Source: Solirubrum puertoriconensis (GTDB taxonomy: Bacteria > Bacteroidota > Bacteroidia > Cytophagales > Hymenobacteraceae). Taken from it: 64,000 nucleotides of DNA. The translations under genes were made by a program, and so were the position numbers. Under the pieces are notes generated by a model that did no database searches, was not told the DNA's origin, and saw nothing but the letters and a program-made list of their open reading frames with translations. Position 1 is the first letter of the stretch, and every line of letters starts with the position of its first letter. Below are positions 8,811-20,046 of this stretch, one piece after another. Where the stretch lies: positions 806,001-870,000 of the forward strand of contig NZ_LNAL01000008.1 in assembly GCF_001483135.1 (NCBI RefSeq). Direction: 5' to 3'.

Positions 8811-9509
8811 ATGGCAAAAGTGAGCAAAAAGCGCAAGGAAGCCCTTGCCAAATTTGATCTGACGGAAGTACGGTCGCTGCAGGACGCTGCCAAAGTAGTG
8901 AAGGAAATCACCTACACTAAATTTGACGCTTCGGTAGACATCGACGTACGTCTGGGTGTTGACCCCCGCAAAGCTGACCAGATGGTTCGTGGCGTGGCAA
9001 CCCTGCCCCACGGCACGGGTAAGACCGTTCGTGTACTGGCCCTCGTGACCCCGGATAAAGAAGCCGAAGCTACGGCTGCTGGCGCCGACTACGTAGGTCT
9101 TGACGATTACATCGCCAAGATCGAAAAAGGCTGGACCGATATCGACGTAATCATTACGATGCCGGCCGTTATGGCCAAGGTAGGCCGTCTGGGCCGTGTG
9201 TTGGGTCCGCGTGGCCTGATGCCGAACCCGAAGTCGGGTACCGTAACCACGGACGTAGCTAAGGCTGTGCAGGAAGTGAAGGCTGGTAAGATCGACTTTA
9301 AAGTTGACAAAACTGGAATCATTCACACCTCAGTTGGTAAAGTGTCGTTCGACGAGCAGAAGCTTGCAGAAAACGCTTTCGAACTGATTCAGACCCTGCA
9401 GCGTCTGAAGCCTTCGTCGGCTAAAGGGACTTACATCAAGAGCATTACGCTCTCGAGCACGATGAGCCCTGGCGTACCGGTTGACACTGCTGTTACTTCC
9501 GCTAAATAA
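8811..9509 (+). CDS. rplA: Ribosomal protein uL1
   Basis: 232 aa. L1-stalk protein. The signature [16 protein letters not shown] is present at about residues 128-143. In many bacteria L1 represses its own operon by binding mRNA; I did not identify such a site here. Between rplK and rplJ with gaps of 12 and 14 bp. Confidence 0.98.
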   Translation: MAKVSKKRKEALAKFDLTEVRSLQDAAKVVKEITYTKFDASVDIDVRLGVDPRKADQMVRGVATLPHGTGKTVRVLALVTPDKEAEATAAGADYVGLDDYIAKIEKGWTDIDVIITMPAVMAKVGRLGRVLGPRGLMPNPKSGTVTTDVAKAVQEVKAGKIDFKVDKTGIIHTSVGKVSFDEQKLAENAFELIQTLQRLKPSSAKGTYIKSITLSSTMSPGVPVDTAVTSAK

Positions 9510-9523
9510 GCATACGCCTGATC

Positions 9524-10078
9524 ATGACGAAGGAAGAAAAATACGCCCTCGTAGATGAGCTGGCCGGTAAGTTCGGCGAGTACAGCTTCTTCTACATCAC
9601 GGATGCTTCGGGCATGACCGTGGCTAAGATCAACGAATTCCGTCGCCTGTGCTTCAACCGCGGCATGGAATTCAAGGTCTATAAGAACACGCTGATCCGC
9701 AAAGCGTTGGATCGTCTGTCGGCCGATACCTCGGCGATGGACGCCGCGCTGAAAGGCCAGTCGGGTATCCTATTCTCGAGAGAATCGGGTTCGGCTCCTG
9801 GTAAGCTGCTGAAAGATTTTTACAAGTCGCAGAACTACGGCCGCGGCGTTGAGCCGAAGCCCGTTCTGAAAGGTGCTTACATCGACAGCGATGTGTTCGT
9901 GGGTGCTAATCAGCTTGAGACGCTGAGCACTATCAAAGGCAAGCAAGAGCTTATCGGTGACATCATCGGCTTGCTGCAGTCGCCCGCCAAAAACGTTATC
10001 GGTGCTCTACAGAGCGGCGGCAACAAACTGGCCGGCATCCTCAAAACCCTTTCGGAAAAAGAAGAGGCCGCAGGCTAA
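9524..10078 (+). CDS. rplJ: Ribosomal protein uL10
   Basis: 184 aa. Base of the L7/L12 stalk. The N-terminal rRNA-binding domain includes FRRLCFNRGMEFKVYKNTLI; the C-terminal helix (SPAKNVIGALQSGGNKLAGI) anchors L7/L12 dimers. Followed after 60 bp by rplL. Confidence 0.98.
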   Translation: MTKEEKYALVDELAGKFGEYSFFYITDASGMTVAKINEFRRLCFNRGMEFKVYKNTLIRKALDRLSADTSAMDAALKGQSGILFSRESGSAPGKLLKDFYKSQNYGRGVEPKPVLKGAYIDSDVFVGANQLETLSTIKGKQELIGDIIGLLQSPAKNVIGALQSGGNKLAGILKTLSEKEEAAG

Positions 10079-10138
10079 CCGCTGCTCTCTTTCTCTCTCA
10101 ATTCATCGTTTTCAACAACTCCCCAAATTTTTTGCAAA

Positions 10139-10519
10139 ATGGCAGATCTGAAAGCATTTGCAGAGCAGCTTGTTAGCCTGACCGTTAAAGAAGTTAACGA
10201 ACTGGCCACTATTCTGAAGGACGAGTACGGCATTGAGCCGGCTGCTGCTGCTCCCGTAATGGTAGCTGGTGGTGGTGCTGGCGCTGCTGCTGACGCTCCC
10301 GAAGAAAAGACTTCGTTCGATGTAATCCTGAAGTCGGGTGGTGCTCAGAAACTGGCTGTAGTTAAGCTGGTGAAAGACCTGACCGGCCTGGGCCTGAAAG
10401 AAGCCAAAGAACTGGTTGACGGTGCTCCGAAGCCCCTGAAAGAAGGTGTTGCTAAGGATGAGGCTGAAGGCCTGAAGAAGCAACTGGAAGAAGCTGGTGC
10501 TGAAGTAGAGATTAAGTAA
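10139..10519 (+). CDS. rplL: Ribosomal protein bL12 (L7/L12)
   Basis: 126 aa acidic stalk protein that recruits translation GTPases. The N-terminal dimerisation region, an Ala/Gly-rich hinge ([16 protein letters not shown]) and the C-terminal domain with [20 protein letters not shown] are all visible. A 345-bp structured gap separates it from rpoB. Confidence 0.98.
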   Translation: MADLKAFAEQLVSLTVKEVNELATILKDEYGIEPAAAAPVMVAGGGAGAAADAPEEKTSFDVILKSGGAQKLAVVKLVKDLTGLGLKEAKELVDGAPKPLKEGVAKDEAEGLKKQLEEAGAEVEIK

Positions 10520-10547
10520 TTAATCTCCTCACTCTACCTGCTTCAAC

Positions 10548-10610
10548 CGGACTGATCAGACGGAAACAGGTTTCGGTTTATTCCATTTGCCGCACCTGTT
10601 TCTCAGTCCG
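10548..10610 (+). promoter_or_regulatory. Nested hairpin downstream of rplL
   Basis: Outer arms CGGACTGA (10548-10555) and TCAGTCCG (10603-10610) enclose inner arms GAAACAGGT (10563-10571) and ACCTGTTTC (10594-10602). The right arms are continuous; the left ones are split by a 7-base bulge. This would form one long stem in the mRNA just after rplL. No T run follows, so it is more likely an attenuator, processing site or stability element than a simple terminator. Confidence 0.6.
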
Positions 10611-10623
10611 ACAAGCATGGATT

Positions 10624-10650
10624 AGACCTGGCAACTAAGTCAGGTCTTTT
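10624..10650 (+). terminator. Attenuator/terminator in the rplL-rpoB gap
   Basis: AGACCTG (10624-10630) pairs with CAGGTCT (10641-10647), followed by a short T run. It probably lowers read-through from the ribosomal genes into rpoB, as attenuators between rplL and rpoB do in other bacteria. Confidence 0.6.
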
Positions 10651-10688
10651 CCTGTTTGTAGCCTGCAAACTTTGCTAAAGGCCGTTTG

Positions 10689-10708
10689 AACGCTCTGGGA
10701 GCGTTTTT
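10689..10708 (+). terminator. Second short hairpin with T run before rpoB
   Basis: AACGCTC (10689-10695) pairs with GAGCGTT (10699-10705) over a 3-base loop and runs into TTTTT. It is compact and terminator-like, 157 bp before the rpoB start. No clear TAnnTTTG promoter was found in the rest of this gap (10709-10864). Confidence 0.55.
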
Positions 10709-10864
10709 CGGCGAATCAGTAGCGCGAACTTACCACTGCAGTATGTCATCAAAGAACGTTTTTCTTGCCCTTAGGGTTGTTCTTCGATGCGTGAGTGATA
10801 GGCTCGCGCTACTGGCATGGTTTGAAGATTCCATCCTCCCAGTGTCATTTTAATTCTTAACACA

Positions 10865-13800
10865 TTGGCTACACCCCAAGCAAAGGCTACGGCCGAGGAG
10901 CGGATCAATTTCGCCAAGATTAAGAAGGTAATCGAATACCCGGACTTCCTGGACGTGCAGTTGCAGTCGTTCCGGGATTTCTTCCAGTTGGAAACGGCTG
11001 CGGAGAACCGTTCGAACGAAGGCTTGTTCAAAGTATTTGCCGAGAACTTTCCGATTTCGGATTCGCGGGAAAACTTCGTGCTGGAGTTTATCGACTACCA
11101 CGTAGATCCGCCGAAGTATTCCGTAGACGAATGCATCGACCGCGGCCTGACTTACTCGGTGCCACTGAAGGCCAAGCTGCGTCTGCTTTGCAACGACGAA
11201 GACAACGAAGATTTCGAAACCATCGAGCAGGAAGTGTTCCTCGGGAACATTCCCTACATGACGGAAAAGGGTTCGTTCGTTATCAACGGTGCAGAGCGTG
11301 TAATCGTATCGCAGCTACACCGCTCGCCGGGCGTTTTCTTCGCTCAGAGCAAGCACACGAATGGTACAAAGCTGTATTCAGCCCGTATCATTCCGTTCAA
11401 AGGGTCGTGGATTGAATTCGCCACGGACGTGAACAACGTGATGTACGCGTATATCGACCGGAAGAAGAAATTCCCGGTTACGACGCTGCTTCGCGCCATT
11501 GGCTACGGCACCGACAAAGACATCCTCGACCTGTTCGGGCTGTCAGAAGAGGTAAAAGCCGACAAGAAAACTCTCAAGAAGGTAGTTGGCCGCAAGTTGG
11601 CCGCCCGTGTGCTCCGCACTTGGACGGAAGACTTCGTGGACGAAGATACCGGTGAGGTAGTTTCAATTGACCGTAATGAGGTGTTGTTGGAGCGTGACTC
11701 GACCGTTGAGGATGAGGATATCGACACCATCGTGGATTCGGGCGTGAAGTCCATCATCCTGCACCGCGAAAACGTCAACATTGCCGACTTCGCCATTATC
11801 TACAATACTCTTCAGAAGGATAACTCTAACTCTGAGAAGGAAGCTGTAGAGCAGATTTATCGCCAGCTCCGCAATACGGAAGCACCGGACGAGGAAACCG
11901 CGCGTGACATTATCCAGAAGCTGTTCTTCTCGGATAAGCGTTACGACCTAGGTGACGTAGGCCGCTACCGTATCAACAAGAAGCTGGGCATCGACACGAA
12001 CTGGGAAGCTCGCGTACTCACGAATGAGGATATTGTTCTCATCGTGAAATACCTGATCGGCCTGATCAACTCAAAGGCTATCGTCGACGACATCGACCAC
12101 TTGTCGAACCGTCGCGTGCGCACCGTAGGGGAGCAGCTGTATGCCCAATTCGGCGTAGGTCTGGCTCGTATGGCACGTACGATCAAGGAGCGCATGAACG
12201 TGCGCGACAACGAGGACTTCAAGCCTGTTGACCTGATCAATGCCCGTACGCTGTCGTCGGTTATCAACTCGTTCTTCGGTACGAACCAGTTGTCGCAGTT
12301 CATGGACCAGACGAACCCACTGGCCGAGGTGACGCACAAGCGTCGCGTTTCGGCTCTTGGGCCAGGAGGTCTGTCGCGTGAGCGTGCAGGTTTCGAAGTA
12401 CGTGACGTTCACTACACGCACTACGGCCGTCTGTGCACCATCGAAACACCGGAAGGACCAAACATCGGTCTGATTTCGTCGCTGTGCGTGCACGCTCGCG
12501 TAAACTCGATGGGCTTCATCGAGACGCCTTACCGCACGGTAGAGAACGGCAAGGTGGACGTAAGCGAGACGGTAAAATACCTAACCGCTGAGGAAGAAGA
12601 CACGCATCACATTGCACAGGCTAACGCCCGCATCGATGACGAAGGCAACTTCCTATCGGAGCGTGTTAAGGGCCGCTTTGAAGGTGACTTCCCGGTAGTA
12701 GAGCCGGCCGAGTACACTTACATGGACGTTGCACCGAACCAAATCGTATCGGTGGCCGCCTCGATGATTCCGTTCTTGGAACACGATGACGCTAACCGTG
12801 CGCTGATGGGCTCGAACATGCAACGTCAGGCTGTACCGTTGTTGAAGCCGCAAGCCCCGATCGTGGGTACCGGCCTCGAAGGCCGCGTGGCTATTGACTC
12901 GCGTGCACTGGTGGTAGCAGAAGGCGACGGTGTTATCGATTACGTTGATGCTAACAAGATCATCGTTAAGTATGATCTGACTCAGGAAGACATCCTAGTG
13001 AGCTTCGACGCGGAGCGCGTAACCTACGAACTGATCAAGTTCCGCCGTACAAACCAGGACACTTGCTTGAACCTGACGCCTATCGTTAAGAAGGGCGAGC
13101 GAGTAGTAAAAGGCCAGCCGCTATGCGAAGGCTATGCTACTGAAGCAGGCGAATTGGCCTTAGGTCGTAACATGCAGGTGGCGTTCATGCCATGGCAAGG
13201 TTACAACTTCGAGGACGCCATCGTAATTTCGGAGCGTGTAGTTCGCGACGATATCTTCACTTCGATTCACATCGAAGAATTTGAGCTGGAAGTACGCGAG
13301 ACCAAGCGTGGCGAAGAAGAGCTGACTTCGGAAATCCCGAACGTGAGCGAAGAAGCCGTACGCAACCTCGACGAGAACGGTATCATCCGCATCGGTGCTG
13401 AGGTTCGTGAAGGCGACATCCTAATTGGTAAGATCACGCCGAAAGGCGAGACCGACCCAACTCCGGAAGAGAAGCTGCTCCGCGCCATCTTCGGCGACAA
13501 GGCCGGCGACGTGAAGGATGCCTCGCTTAAGGCACCACCCTCTCTGAATGGTGTTGTTATCGAGACGAAGCTGTTCTCGCGTCCGAAAAAGGACAAGAAC
13601 CTGCGCGCTAAGTCGAAGCGCGAAGTAGAGGAGCTGAAAGACCGTTACGCTGCTGAGCTGCGCGGTGTGAAAGCCATCATGATCGACAAGCTGGTGCAAC
13701 TGCTCGACGGCAAAACGTCACAGGGCATTAAGCACAAGTTTGGCGATGAGCTGCTGGCCAAAGGGGCCAAATTTGGTAAGAAGAACATCACCGATGCCCT

Positions 13801-14749
13801 CTTCCCCGAGAAGAACCCCTACAAGGACGAGAGCAACTACGCCGTGCCAGAAGAGGTAAACCTGTTTAAGGACCTCATCCTAGAGAACTGGACTACCGAC
13901 GAGAAGACCAATGCGATGGTAGCGGAACTGGTGAAGAACTACACCAAGCGCCGTAACATCGTAACGGCCCGCTTCAAGCGCGACCGTTTCACCCTCGAGG
14001 TTGGCGACGAACTCCCGGCTGGTATCGTTCAACTGGCCAAGGTATACATCGCCAAGAAGCGCAAGCTGAAGGTGGGTGACAAGATGGCCGGTCGTCACGG
14101 TAACAAAGGTGTGGTAGCCCGCATCGTTCGCGATGAGGACATGCCCTTCCTGCCCGACGGCACCCCGATGGACATCGTGCTCAACCCCCTAGGTGTACCG
14201 AGCCGTATGAACATTGGTCAGATCTACGAGACGGTACTGGGCTGGGCTGGCTTAAAGCTGGGCCGCAAGTACTCGACGCCGATCTTCGACGGTGCAACCG
14301 AAGAAGAGGTAGCTCGTGAGCTGACGGAAGCAGGCTTGCCCGACTGGGGCCGTGCTTACCTGCACGATGGTCTGACGGGCGACCGTTTCGATCAGCCGGT
14401 AACTGTGGGTGTGATTTACATGCTCAAGCTTGGTCACCTTGTCGATGACAAGATGCACGCCCGTTCGATCGGCCCGTACTCGCTCATCACGCAGCAGCCG
14501 CTGGGTGGTAAGGCGCAGTTCGGTGGCCAGCGCTTCGGCGAAATGGAAGTGTGGGCACTGGAAGCCTTCGGTGCTTCGAACATCCTGCAGGAAATCCTGA
14601 CGGTGAAGTCGGACGACGTGATCGGCCGTGCCAAAGCTTACGAGGCCATTGTGAAGGGCGACGTGTTGCCCAAGCCGAATATTCCTGAGTCATTCAACGT
14701 ACTTATTCACGAGCTGCGCGGTCTGGCCCTGGAAATCACGCTGGACTAG
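10865..14749 (+). CDS. rpoB: RNA polymerase beta subunit
   Basis: 1294 aa. Forms the catalytic cleft with beta prime. The rifampicin-pocket region (from about residue 470: [19 protein letters not shown]) and the following [19 protein letters not shown] are intact, as are the C-terminal [14 protein letters not shown] and the [20 protein letters not shown] region. The start is a TTG at 10865, chosen because it begins at [20 protein letters not shown] and no nearby in-frame ATG fits better. It is preceded by a 345-bp structured gap and followed by an unusually long 379-bp gap before rpoC. Confidence 0.98.
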   Translation: MATPQAKATAEERINFAKIKKVIEYPDFLDVQLQSFRDFFQLETAAENRSNEGLFKVFAENFPISDSRENFVLEFIDYHVDPPKYSVDECIDRGLTYSVPLKAKLRLLCNDEDNEDFETIEQEVFLGNIPYMTEKGSFVINGAERVIVSQLHRSPGVFFAQSKHTNGTKLYSARIIPFKGSWIEFATDVNNVMYAYIDRKKKFPVTTLLRAIGYGTDKDILDLFGLSEEVKADKKTLKKVVGRKLAARVLRTWTEDFVDEDTGEVVSIDRNEVLLERDSTVEDEDIDTIVDSGVKSIILHRENVNIADFAIIYNTLQKDNSNSEKEAVEQIYRQLRNTEAPDEETARDIIQKLFFSDKRYDLGDVGRYRINKKLGIDTNWEARVLTNEDIVLIVKYLIGLINSKAIVDDIDHLSNRRVRTVGEQLYAQFGVGLARMARTIKERMNVRDNEDFKPVDLINARTLSSVINSFFGTNQLSQFMDQTNPLAEVTHKRRVSALGPGGLSRERAGFEVRDVHYTHYGRLCTIETPEGPNIGLISSLCVHARVNSMGFIETPYRTVENGKVDVSETVKYLTAEEEDTHHIAQANARIDDEGNFLSERVKGRFEGDFPVVEPAEYTYMDVAPNQIVSVAASMIPFLEHDDANRALMGSNMQRQAVPLLKPQAPIVGTGLEGRVAIDSRALVVAEGDGVIDYVDANKIIVKYDLTQEDILVSFDAERVTYELIKFRRTNQDTCLNLTPIVKKGERVVKGQPLCEGYATEAGELALGRNMQVAFMPWQGYNFEDAIVISERVVRDDIFTSIHIEEFELEVRETKRGEEELTSEIPNVSEEAVRNLDENGIIRIGAEVREGDILIGKITPKGETDPTPEEKLLRAIFGDKAGDVKDASLKAPPSLNGVVIETKLFSRPKKDKNLRAKSKREVEELKDRYAAELRGVKAIMIDKLVQLLDGKTSQGIKHKFGDELLAKGAKFGKKNITDALFPEKNPYKDESNYAVPEEVNLFKDLILENWTTDEKTNAMVAELVKNYTKRRNIVTARFKRDRFTLEVGDELPAGIVQLAKVYIAKKRKLKVGDKMAGRHGNKGVVARIVRDEDMPFLPDGTPMDIVLNPLGVPSRMNIGQIYETVLGWAGLKLGRKYSTPIFDGATEEEVARELTEAGLPDWGRAYLHDGLTGDRFDQPVTVGVIYMLKLGHLVDDKMHARSIGPYSLITQQPLGGKAQFGGQRFGEMEVWALEAFGASNILQEILTVKSDDVIGRAKAYEAIVKGDVLPKPNIPESFNVLIHELRGLALEITLD

Positions 14750-14767
14750 TTTAAAAGCTGCTAACAG

Positions 14768-14804
14768 AATGGTTGTCGGTGCCTCGGTGCCGGCAACCAT
14801 TTTG
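14768..14804 (+). terminator. Hairpin after rpoB, terminator-like
   Basis: A stem with 16 pairable positions (three G-U wobbles) spans 14768-14801, ends in CAACCATT and is followed by a short T run. It could partly terminate transcription between rpoB and rpoC. The rest of the gap (14805-15128) shows one CCTAGG at 14815, no consensus promoter and no convincing gene; a 70-codon frame at 14887-15099 has no recognisable product. Confidence 0.6.
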
Positions 14805-15128
14805 CGCATCCTGCCCTAGGCTGACTCGTCAGCAAGTAGGGGGGAGGCCAAGCAGAGCGGACAAATAGTACGAGCGGCTTTGCGACATGCTTTTCGGCCG
14901 TTGTTCCGAGATATGGTCAGGACAACATCAACAGGCCCAGAAGTCATCAATGAGCTGGTCGAATGGAGCCGACGAGGCTTCGCCCAGACCCGAAAAATCT
15001 ACTGCGCGGCGTACCTATCCGACCCGCAGAGCACTTTTCCCGGAGTCGAGCTGTTCTGAGTGTTTGGGCACTGCCCGAAGAAACCGAACGGTGAAATAGC
15101 AACAAGCTAAAGCTTAAACACAAGCAAC

Positions 15129-18100
15129 ATGGCGTTTGCAAAAACGAAAAAGCTGGTTCAAGACTTCTCGAAAGTCACCATCTCGCTCGCCTCTCCGGAA
15201 GCCATTCTGGAGCGCTCGAACGGGGAAGTGGTGAAGCCCGAGACGATCAACTACCGCACGTACAAGCCCGAAATGGGCGGCTTGTTCTGCGAGCGGATCT
15301 TCGGACCGGTAAAAGACTGGGAGTGCCACTGCGGCAAATACAAGCGCATTCGCTACAAGGGCATCATCTGCGACCGTTGCGGCGTGGAGGTAACCGAGAA
15401 GAAGGTGCGCCGCGAGCGGATGGGCCACATCGAATTGGTTGTACCCGTTGCGCACATCTGGTACTTCAAGTCGCTGCCCAATAAAATTGGTTACCTGCTG
15501 GGCCTGCCCACCAAGAAGCTCGACCAGATCATCTACTACGAGCGTTACGTGGTAGTGCAGCCGGGCTTGCTGGAGGCTGATGGCGTACAGCAGTACGACT
15601 TCCTGACGGAAGACGAATACCTGGACATCATCGACAAGCTCCCCCGCGAGAACCAGATGCTGCCCAACGAGGACCCGCAGAAGTTCATTGCCAAGATGGG
15701 TGCTGAAGCGCTGCAAATGCTGCTCGAACGCCTCAACTTGGACGAACTGAGTTACTCCCTGCGTGACTCGGCCGCACACGAAACCTCGCAGCAGCGTAAG
15801 GCTGAGGCGTTGAAGCGTCTGCGCGTAGTAGAAGCCTTCCGCGAAGCCAACGGCCGTATCGAGAACCGTCCTGAGTGGATGGTGATCCGCATGGTGCCGG
15901 TAATTCCGCCGGAACTGCGTCCGCTTGTACCGTTGGATGGTGGCCGTTTCGCTACTTCCGACTTGAACGACCTGTACCGTCGCGTTATCATCCGCAACAA
16001 CCGCCTCAAGCGCCTGATCGAAATCAAGGCACCGGAAGTGATTCTGCGCAACGAGAAGCGCATGCTGCAGGAAGCCGTGGACTCGCTGTTCGATAACTCG
16101 CGTAAGGTAAATGCCGTGCGCGCCGAAGGCAACCGCGCCCTGAAGTCGCTGTCTGATATGCTGAAAGGCAAGCAGGGCCGCTTCCGTCAGAACTTGCTCG
16201 GTAAGCGTGTCGACTACTCGGGCCGTTCGGTTATCGTGGTAGGTCCGGAGCTGAAGCTGCACGAGTGCGGTCTGCCCAAGAACATGGCGGCCGAGCTGTT
16301 CAAGCCGTTCATTATCCGCAAGCTCATCGAGCGCGGCATTGTGAAAACGGTAAAGTCGGCCAAGAAGATCGTAGACCGCAAGGACGCTGTGGTATGGGAT
16401 ATCCTCGAGAATGTGCTCAAGGGTCACCCGGTACTGTTGAACCGTGCTCCTACACTTCACCGCCTAGGTATTCAGGCGTTCCAGCCGCGCCTCATCGAGG
16501 GTAAAGCTATTCAGCTGCACCCGCTGGTGTGTACCGCCTTCAACGCTGACTTTGACGGTGACCAGATGGCAGTGCACGTACCCCTAGGTCCGGCAGCTGT
16601 ACTGGAAGCTTCGATGCTCATGCTGGCGTCGCACAACATCCTGAACCCGGCCAACGGCGCTCCGATTGCGGTACCGTCGCAGGACATGGTTCTAGGTCTG
16701 TACTACGTGACCAAAGGCAAGCGCACTACCGAAGAGGAAGTAGTTGTAGGCGAAGGCCGCACCTTCTACTCGGCTGAGGAGGTAGTAATTGCTATCAACG
16801 AGGGACAGCTCTCAAAGCACGCCTATATCAAGGTGCGTACGAAAGTGCGCGACGAGCAAGATAACCTCGTAACCAAGGTTATCGAGACGGTTGCTGGCCG
16901 TGTGCTGTTCAACCTGCACGTACCGGAGGAAGTAGGCTTCGTGGATGAGCTGCTAACCAAAAAGAAGCTGCAGCAGATCATCTCGATGGTGTTCAAGCGT
17001 ACGGGCATGGCCCGCACGGCGCAGTTCCTCGACGACATTAAGACGCTGGGCTTCCAGTCGGCTTACAAAGGTGGTCTGTCGATGGGCCTGGGTGACATCC
17101 AAATTCCGGTAGAGAAGGACCAGCTGATTGCCCAGGCGCAGAACGACGTGAAGGCGGTAACTCAGAACTACCAGATGGGTCTGATTACCGACAACGAGCG
17201 TTACAACCAGGTTATCGACATCTGGACGCGCATCAACAACCAGATCACCGAGACGCTGATGTCGCGCCTCGAGAAGGAGAAGCAAGGCTTCAACTCGATC
17301 TACATGATGATGCACTCGGGTGCCCGTGGTTCGCGCGAGCAGATCCGTCAGCTCGGGGGTATGCGTGGTCTGATGGCCAAGCCGCAGAAGTCGCTACAGG
17401 GTTCGGTAGGCGAGATTATCGAAAATCCGATTCTGTCTAACTTCAAAGAAGGTCTGGACGTTATCGAGTACTTTATCTCGACGCACGGTGCCCGTAAGGG
17501 TCTGGCCGATACCGCTCTGAAGACGGCTGACGCCGGCTACTTGACCCGTCGTCTGGTAGACGTGTCGCAAGACGTTATTGTGAATGACGTTGACTGCGGC
17601 ACGCTGCGTGGCATCGAAACCTTCGCCCTGAAGGACAACGAGGACATCGTGGAGCCGCTGGCCGAGCGTATCCTAGGTCGTGTGGCTGTTCATGATATCG
17701 TGGACCCGCTAACCGACGAAGTTATTCTGCCCGCTGGCGACGAAATTACCGAAGAGGTGACTCGTCGTATAGACCAGACCAGCATCGAATCGGTGGAAAT
17801 CCGCTCGGTACTGACCTGCGAAGCGAAGCGTGGTATCTGCGCCCGCTGCTACGGCCGCAACCTCTCTACTGGCCGCATGGTACAGAAAGGGGAGGCTGTA
17901 GGTGTAATCGCTGCTCAGTCGATTGGTGAGCCCGGCACGCAGCTGACGCTGCGTACCTTCCACGTGGGTGGTACTGCATCGAACATCGCTGTAGAAGCCA
18001 GCATCCGCGCCAAATTTGCCGGTGTAATCGAGTTCGAAGACGTGCGCACCGTTGATTCGGTGAATGCTGAAGGCGAGCCGGTGAAAGTGGTAATGGGTCG

Positions 18101-19475
18101 TTCGGGTGAAGTACGCATCGTGGAGAAAGGCACCGGCAAGGTGTTCATCTCGAACCACGTTCCGTACGGCTCGTTCCTGCTCGTTGAGGAAGGTCAGGAA
18201 GTTGAGAAAGGCCAAGAGCTGAACAACTGGGACCCCTACAACGCAGTAATTCTGGCCGAATTCGATGGTACCGTCAACTACGAGGGTATCAAAGAAGGCG
18301 TAACCTACCGCGAGGAGTCGGACGAACAGACCGGCTACCGTGAGAAAGTGGTTATCGAGTCGAAAGACAAGACCCTGGCTCCGGCGCTGGTAATCAAAGC
18401 CGGCAAGAAAGGCGGCGACGAAACGCAGAAGGCTTACAACATTCCCGTAGGTTCGCACATCAACGTGGAGAACGGCGAGAAGATCAAGGCCGGTCACATT
18501 CTAGCTAAGATCCCGCGCGCTGTTGGCAAGACCCGCGACATTACCGGTGGTCTGCCCCGCGTTACCGAGCTGTTCGAAGCCCGTAACCCGTCGAACCCGG
18601 CGGTGGTATCGGAAATCGACGGTGTGGTAACCTACGGTACGGTGAAGCGTGGTAACCGCGAAATCTTCGTCGAGTCGAAAGACGGCGTACGCAAGAAGTA
18701 CATGGTGCCGCTGTCGAAGCACATTCTGGTGCAAGACAACGACTTCATCCGCGCCGGTGCGCCGTTGTCGGATGGTGCCATTACGCCGACCGACATCCTG
18801 AACATTCAAGGCCCCGGTGCCGTGCAGGAGTACCTCGTGAACGAGATTCAGGAAGTGTACCGCTTGCAGGGTGTGAAAATCAACGACAAGCACATCGAGG
18901 TGGTTGTACGCCAGATGATGCAGAAGGTGGTTATCATGGATCCGGGCGATACGTCGTTCCTCGAGCACCAGACCGTGGACAAGATTACGTTCATGGAAGA
19001 GAACGATGCCATCATCGACATGAAGGTGGTAACGGACGAAGGTGACTCGACGATCCTGAAGCGTGGTCAGATTGTAACGGCTCGCAAGCTGCGCGATGAG
19101 AACTCCTCGCTGCGCCGCCGCGACCTGAAGCTGGTAGAAGTGCGCGACGCTTCGCCGGCCGTATCGCGTCCGACGCTGCAGGGTATCACGCAGGCCTCAC
19201 TGGGCACGCAGTCGTTTATTTCGGCTGCTTCGTTCCAGGAGACGACCAAGGTGCTTTCGGAAGCCGCCATCCGTGGCAAGGCCGACGAACTCCTAGGTCT
19301 GAAGGAGAACGTTATCGTTGGTCACCTCATTCCAGCCGGTACCGGTCTGCGCGAGTACACGCGCATTCAGGTTGGCTCGACCGAGGATCCGGAACCGGCA
19401 CCCGCCGCTCCGGCAGCTACGGAAACGCGTCCTGCACGTGCTAGCCGCAGCAAGCGCGAAGTATCGGCTGAATAA
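15129..19475 (+). CDS. rpoC: RNA polymerase beta prime subunit
   Basis: 1448 aa. Carries the catalytic Mg site NADFDGD (residues 472-478). The N-terminal zinc finger uses Cys66, Cys68, Cys81 and Cys84 ([19 protein letters not shown]); a second cysteine set lies in [13 protein letters not shown]. The bridge-helix/trigger-loop region includes [16 protein letters not shown]. The C-terminus ends in an Ala/Glu-rich tail with basic residues ([12 protein letters not shown]). A strong terminator follows. Confidence 0.99.
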   Translation: MAFAKTKKLVQDFSKVTISLASPEAILERSNGEVVKPETINYRTYKPEMGGLFCERIFGPVKDWECHCGKYKRIRYKGIICDRCGVEVTEKKVRRERMGHIELVVPVAHIWYFKSLPNKIGYLLGLPTKKLDQIIYYERYVVVQPGLLEADGVQQYDFLTEDEYLDIIDKLPRENQMLPNEDPQKFIAKMGAEALQMLLERLNLDELSYSLRDSAAHETSQQRKAEALKRLRVVEAFREANGRIENRPEWMVIRMVPVIPPELRPLVPLDGGRFATSDLNDLYRRVIIRNNRLKRLIEIKAPEVILRNEKRMLQEAVDSLFDNSRKVNAVRAEGNRALKSLSDMLKGKQGRFRQNLLGKRVDYSGRSVIVVGPELKLHECGLPKNMAAELFKPFIIRKLIERGIVKTVKSAKKIVDRKDAVVWDILENVLKGHPVLLNRAPTLHRLGIQAFQPRLIEGKAIQLHPLVCTAFNADFDGDQMAVHVPLGPAAVLEASMLMLASHNILNPANGAPIAVPSQDMVLGLYYVTKGKRTTEEEVVVGEGRTFYSAEEVVIAINEGQLSKHAYIKVRTKVRDEQDNLVTKVIETVAGRVLFNLHVPEEVGFVDELLTKKKLQQIISMVFKRTGMARTAQFLDDIKTLGFQSAYKGGLSMGLGDIQIPVEKDQLIAQAQNDVKAVTQNYQMGLITDNERYNQVIDIWTRINNQITETLMSRLEKEKQGFNSIYMMMHSGARGSREQIRQLGGMRGLMAKPQKSLQGSVGEIIENPILSNFKEGLDVIEYFISTHGARKGLADTALKTADAGYLTRRLVDVSQDVIVNDVDCGTLRGIETFALKDNEDIVEPLAERILGRVAVHDIVDPLTDEVILPAGDEITEEVTRRIDQTSIESVEIRSVLTCEAKRGICARCYGRNLSTGRMVQKGEAVGVIAAQSIGEPGTQLTLRTFHVGGTASNIAVEASIRAKFAGVIEFEDVRTVDSVNAEGEPVKVVMGRSGEVRIVEKGTGKVFISNHVPYGSFLLVEEGQEVEKGQELNNWDPYNAVILAEFDGTVNYEGIKEGVTYREESDEQTGYREKVVIESKDKTLAPALVIKAGKKGGDETQKAYNIPVGSHINVENGEKIKAGHILAKIPRAVGKTRDITGGLPRVTELFEARNPSNPAVVSEIDGVVTYGTVKRGNREIFVESKDGVRKKYMVPLSKHILVQDNDFIRAGAPLSDGAITPTDILNIQGPGAVQEYLVNEIQEVYRLQGVKINDKHIEVVVRQMMQKVVIMDPGDTSFLEHQTVDKITFMEENDAIIDMKVVTDEGDSTILKRGQIVTARKLRDENSSLRRRDLKLVEVRDASPAVSRPTLQGITQASLGTQSFISAASFQETTKVLSEAAIRGKADELLGLKENVIVGHLIPAGTGLREYTRIQVGSTEDPEPAPAAPAATETRPARASRSKREVSAE

Positions 19476-19507
19476 GCTGACGCAGCTTAGGCTGATCAAA
19501 TAAGGGA

Positions 19508-19545
19508 GCCCGCCGGAAGCAATTCCGGTGGGCTTTTCTTTTTCT
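19508..19545 (+). terminator. Rho-independent terminator after rpoC
   Basis: Arms GCCCGCCGGAA (19508-19518) and TTCCGGTGGGC (19523-19533) pair with one wobble over the loop GCAA, followed by a T-rich stretch. It closes the secE-rpoC gene string. Confidence 0.9.
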
Positions 19546-19619
19546 AAGTACTTTTAGGCAGGCGGCAGCATTCGCTTGACTTAAGAAGCTGCACCAACAT
19601 CCAACTTCGCATAACATCA

Positions 19620-19638
19620 CGCGAACAACATGTTCGCG
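19620..19638 (+). promoter_or_regulatory. Hairpin just upstream of the DUF3467 gene
   Basis: CGCGAAC (19620-19626) and GTTCGCG (19632-19638) form a 7-bp stem with a 5-base loop ending 8 bases before the start codon. It could mask translation initiation or act as a binding site. No partner is known. Confidence 0.4.
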
Positions 19639-19646
19639 CAATTATT

Positions 19647-19976
19647 ATGGCTCAGCAACAACCCACATCTGCACCCGAGGAACAACAAATCAATATCGAG
19701 CTATCGGAAGACATAGCAGAAGGCGAGTACGCCAATCTTGCGATGATTGCCCATTCGAGCGGCGAGTTCGTTATCGACTTTATTCGATTGATGCCTGGTT
19801 TACCCAAAGCGAAGGTGAAAGCCCGAATAGTTATCACACCCGAACACGCAAAGCGTTTGTTATCGGCGCTGTCGGACAACGTGGAGCGGTACGAGCGGAG
19901 CTTTGGCACCATCAAAACGCAAGACGAAATGCCTAGCTATCCGATGAACTTCGGAGGAACGATGGGAGAGGCATAG
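19647..19976 (+). CDS. DUF3467-family protein
   Basis: 109 aa, acidic N-terminus (EEQQINIELSEDIAEGEYAN) followed by a compact domain (GEFVIDFIRLMPGLPKAKVKARIVITPEHAKRLL). This matches the DUF3467 family, which is often found next to rpoC in Bacteroidota. Function is not established; no catalytic motif or signal peptide is visible. Bounded by the rpoC terminator and its own terminator at about 20006. Confidence 0.85.
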   Translation: MAQQQPTSAPEEQQINIELSEDIAEGEYANLAMIAHSSGEFVIDFIRLMPGLPKAKVKARIVITPEHAKRLLSALSDNVERYERSFGTIKTQDEMPSYPMNFGGTMGEA

Positions 19977-20005
19977 CTCTCGAACCCCATAGGCTTAAGC
20001 TACCC

Positions 20006-20040
20006 AGGAGCCGCGACAAGTACGCGGCTCTTCCTATTTT
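20006..20040 (+). terminator. Terminator after the DUF3467 gene
   Basis: GAGCCGCG (20008-20015) pairs with CGCGGCTC (20023-20030) over a 7-base loop, followed by TTCCTATTTT. It ends seven bases before the methyltransferase start. Confidence 0.8.
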
Positions 20041-20046
20041 CGGACT

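Noticed and set aside
14887-15099. 70-codon frame in the rpoB-rpoC gap
   Set aside because: No start context, no family likeness, and composition like non-coding spacer. Noted only as something to compare with relatives.
15114-16460. 448-codon open frame on the minus strand opposite rpoC
   Set aside because: It is wholly inside a certain gene and reads as the reverse of strongly biased codons; product is low in recognisable motifs. Similar long antisense frames occur opposite rplF-rplR (34417-35301) and eno (42797-43579).
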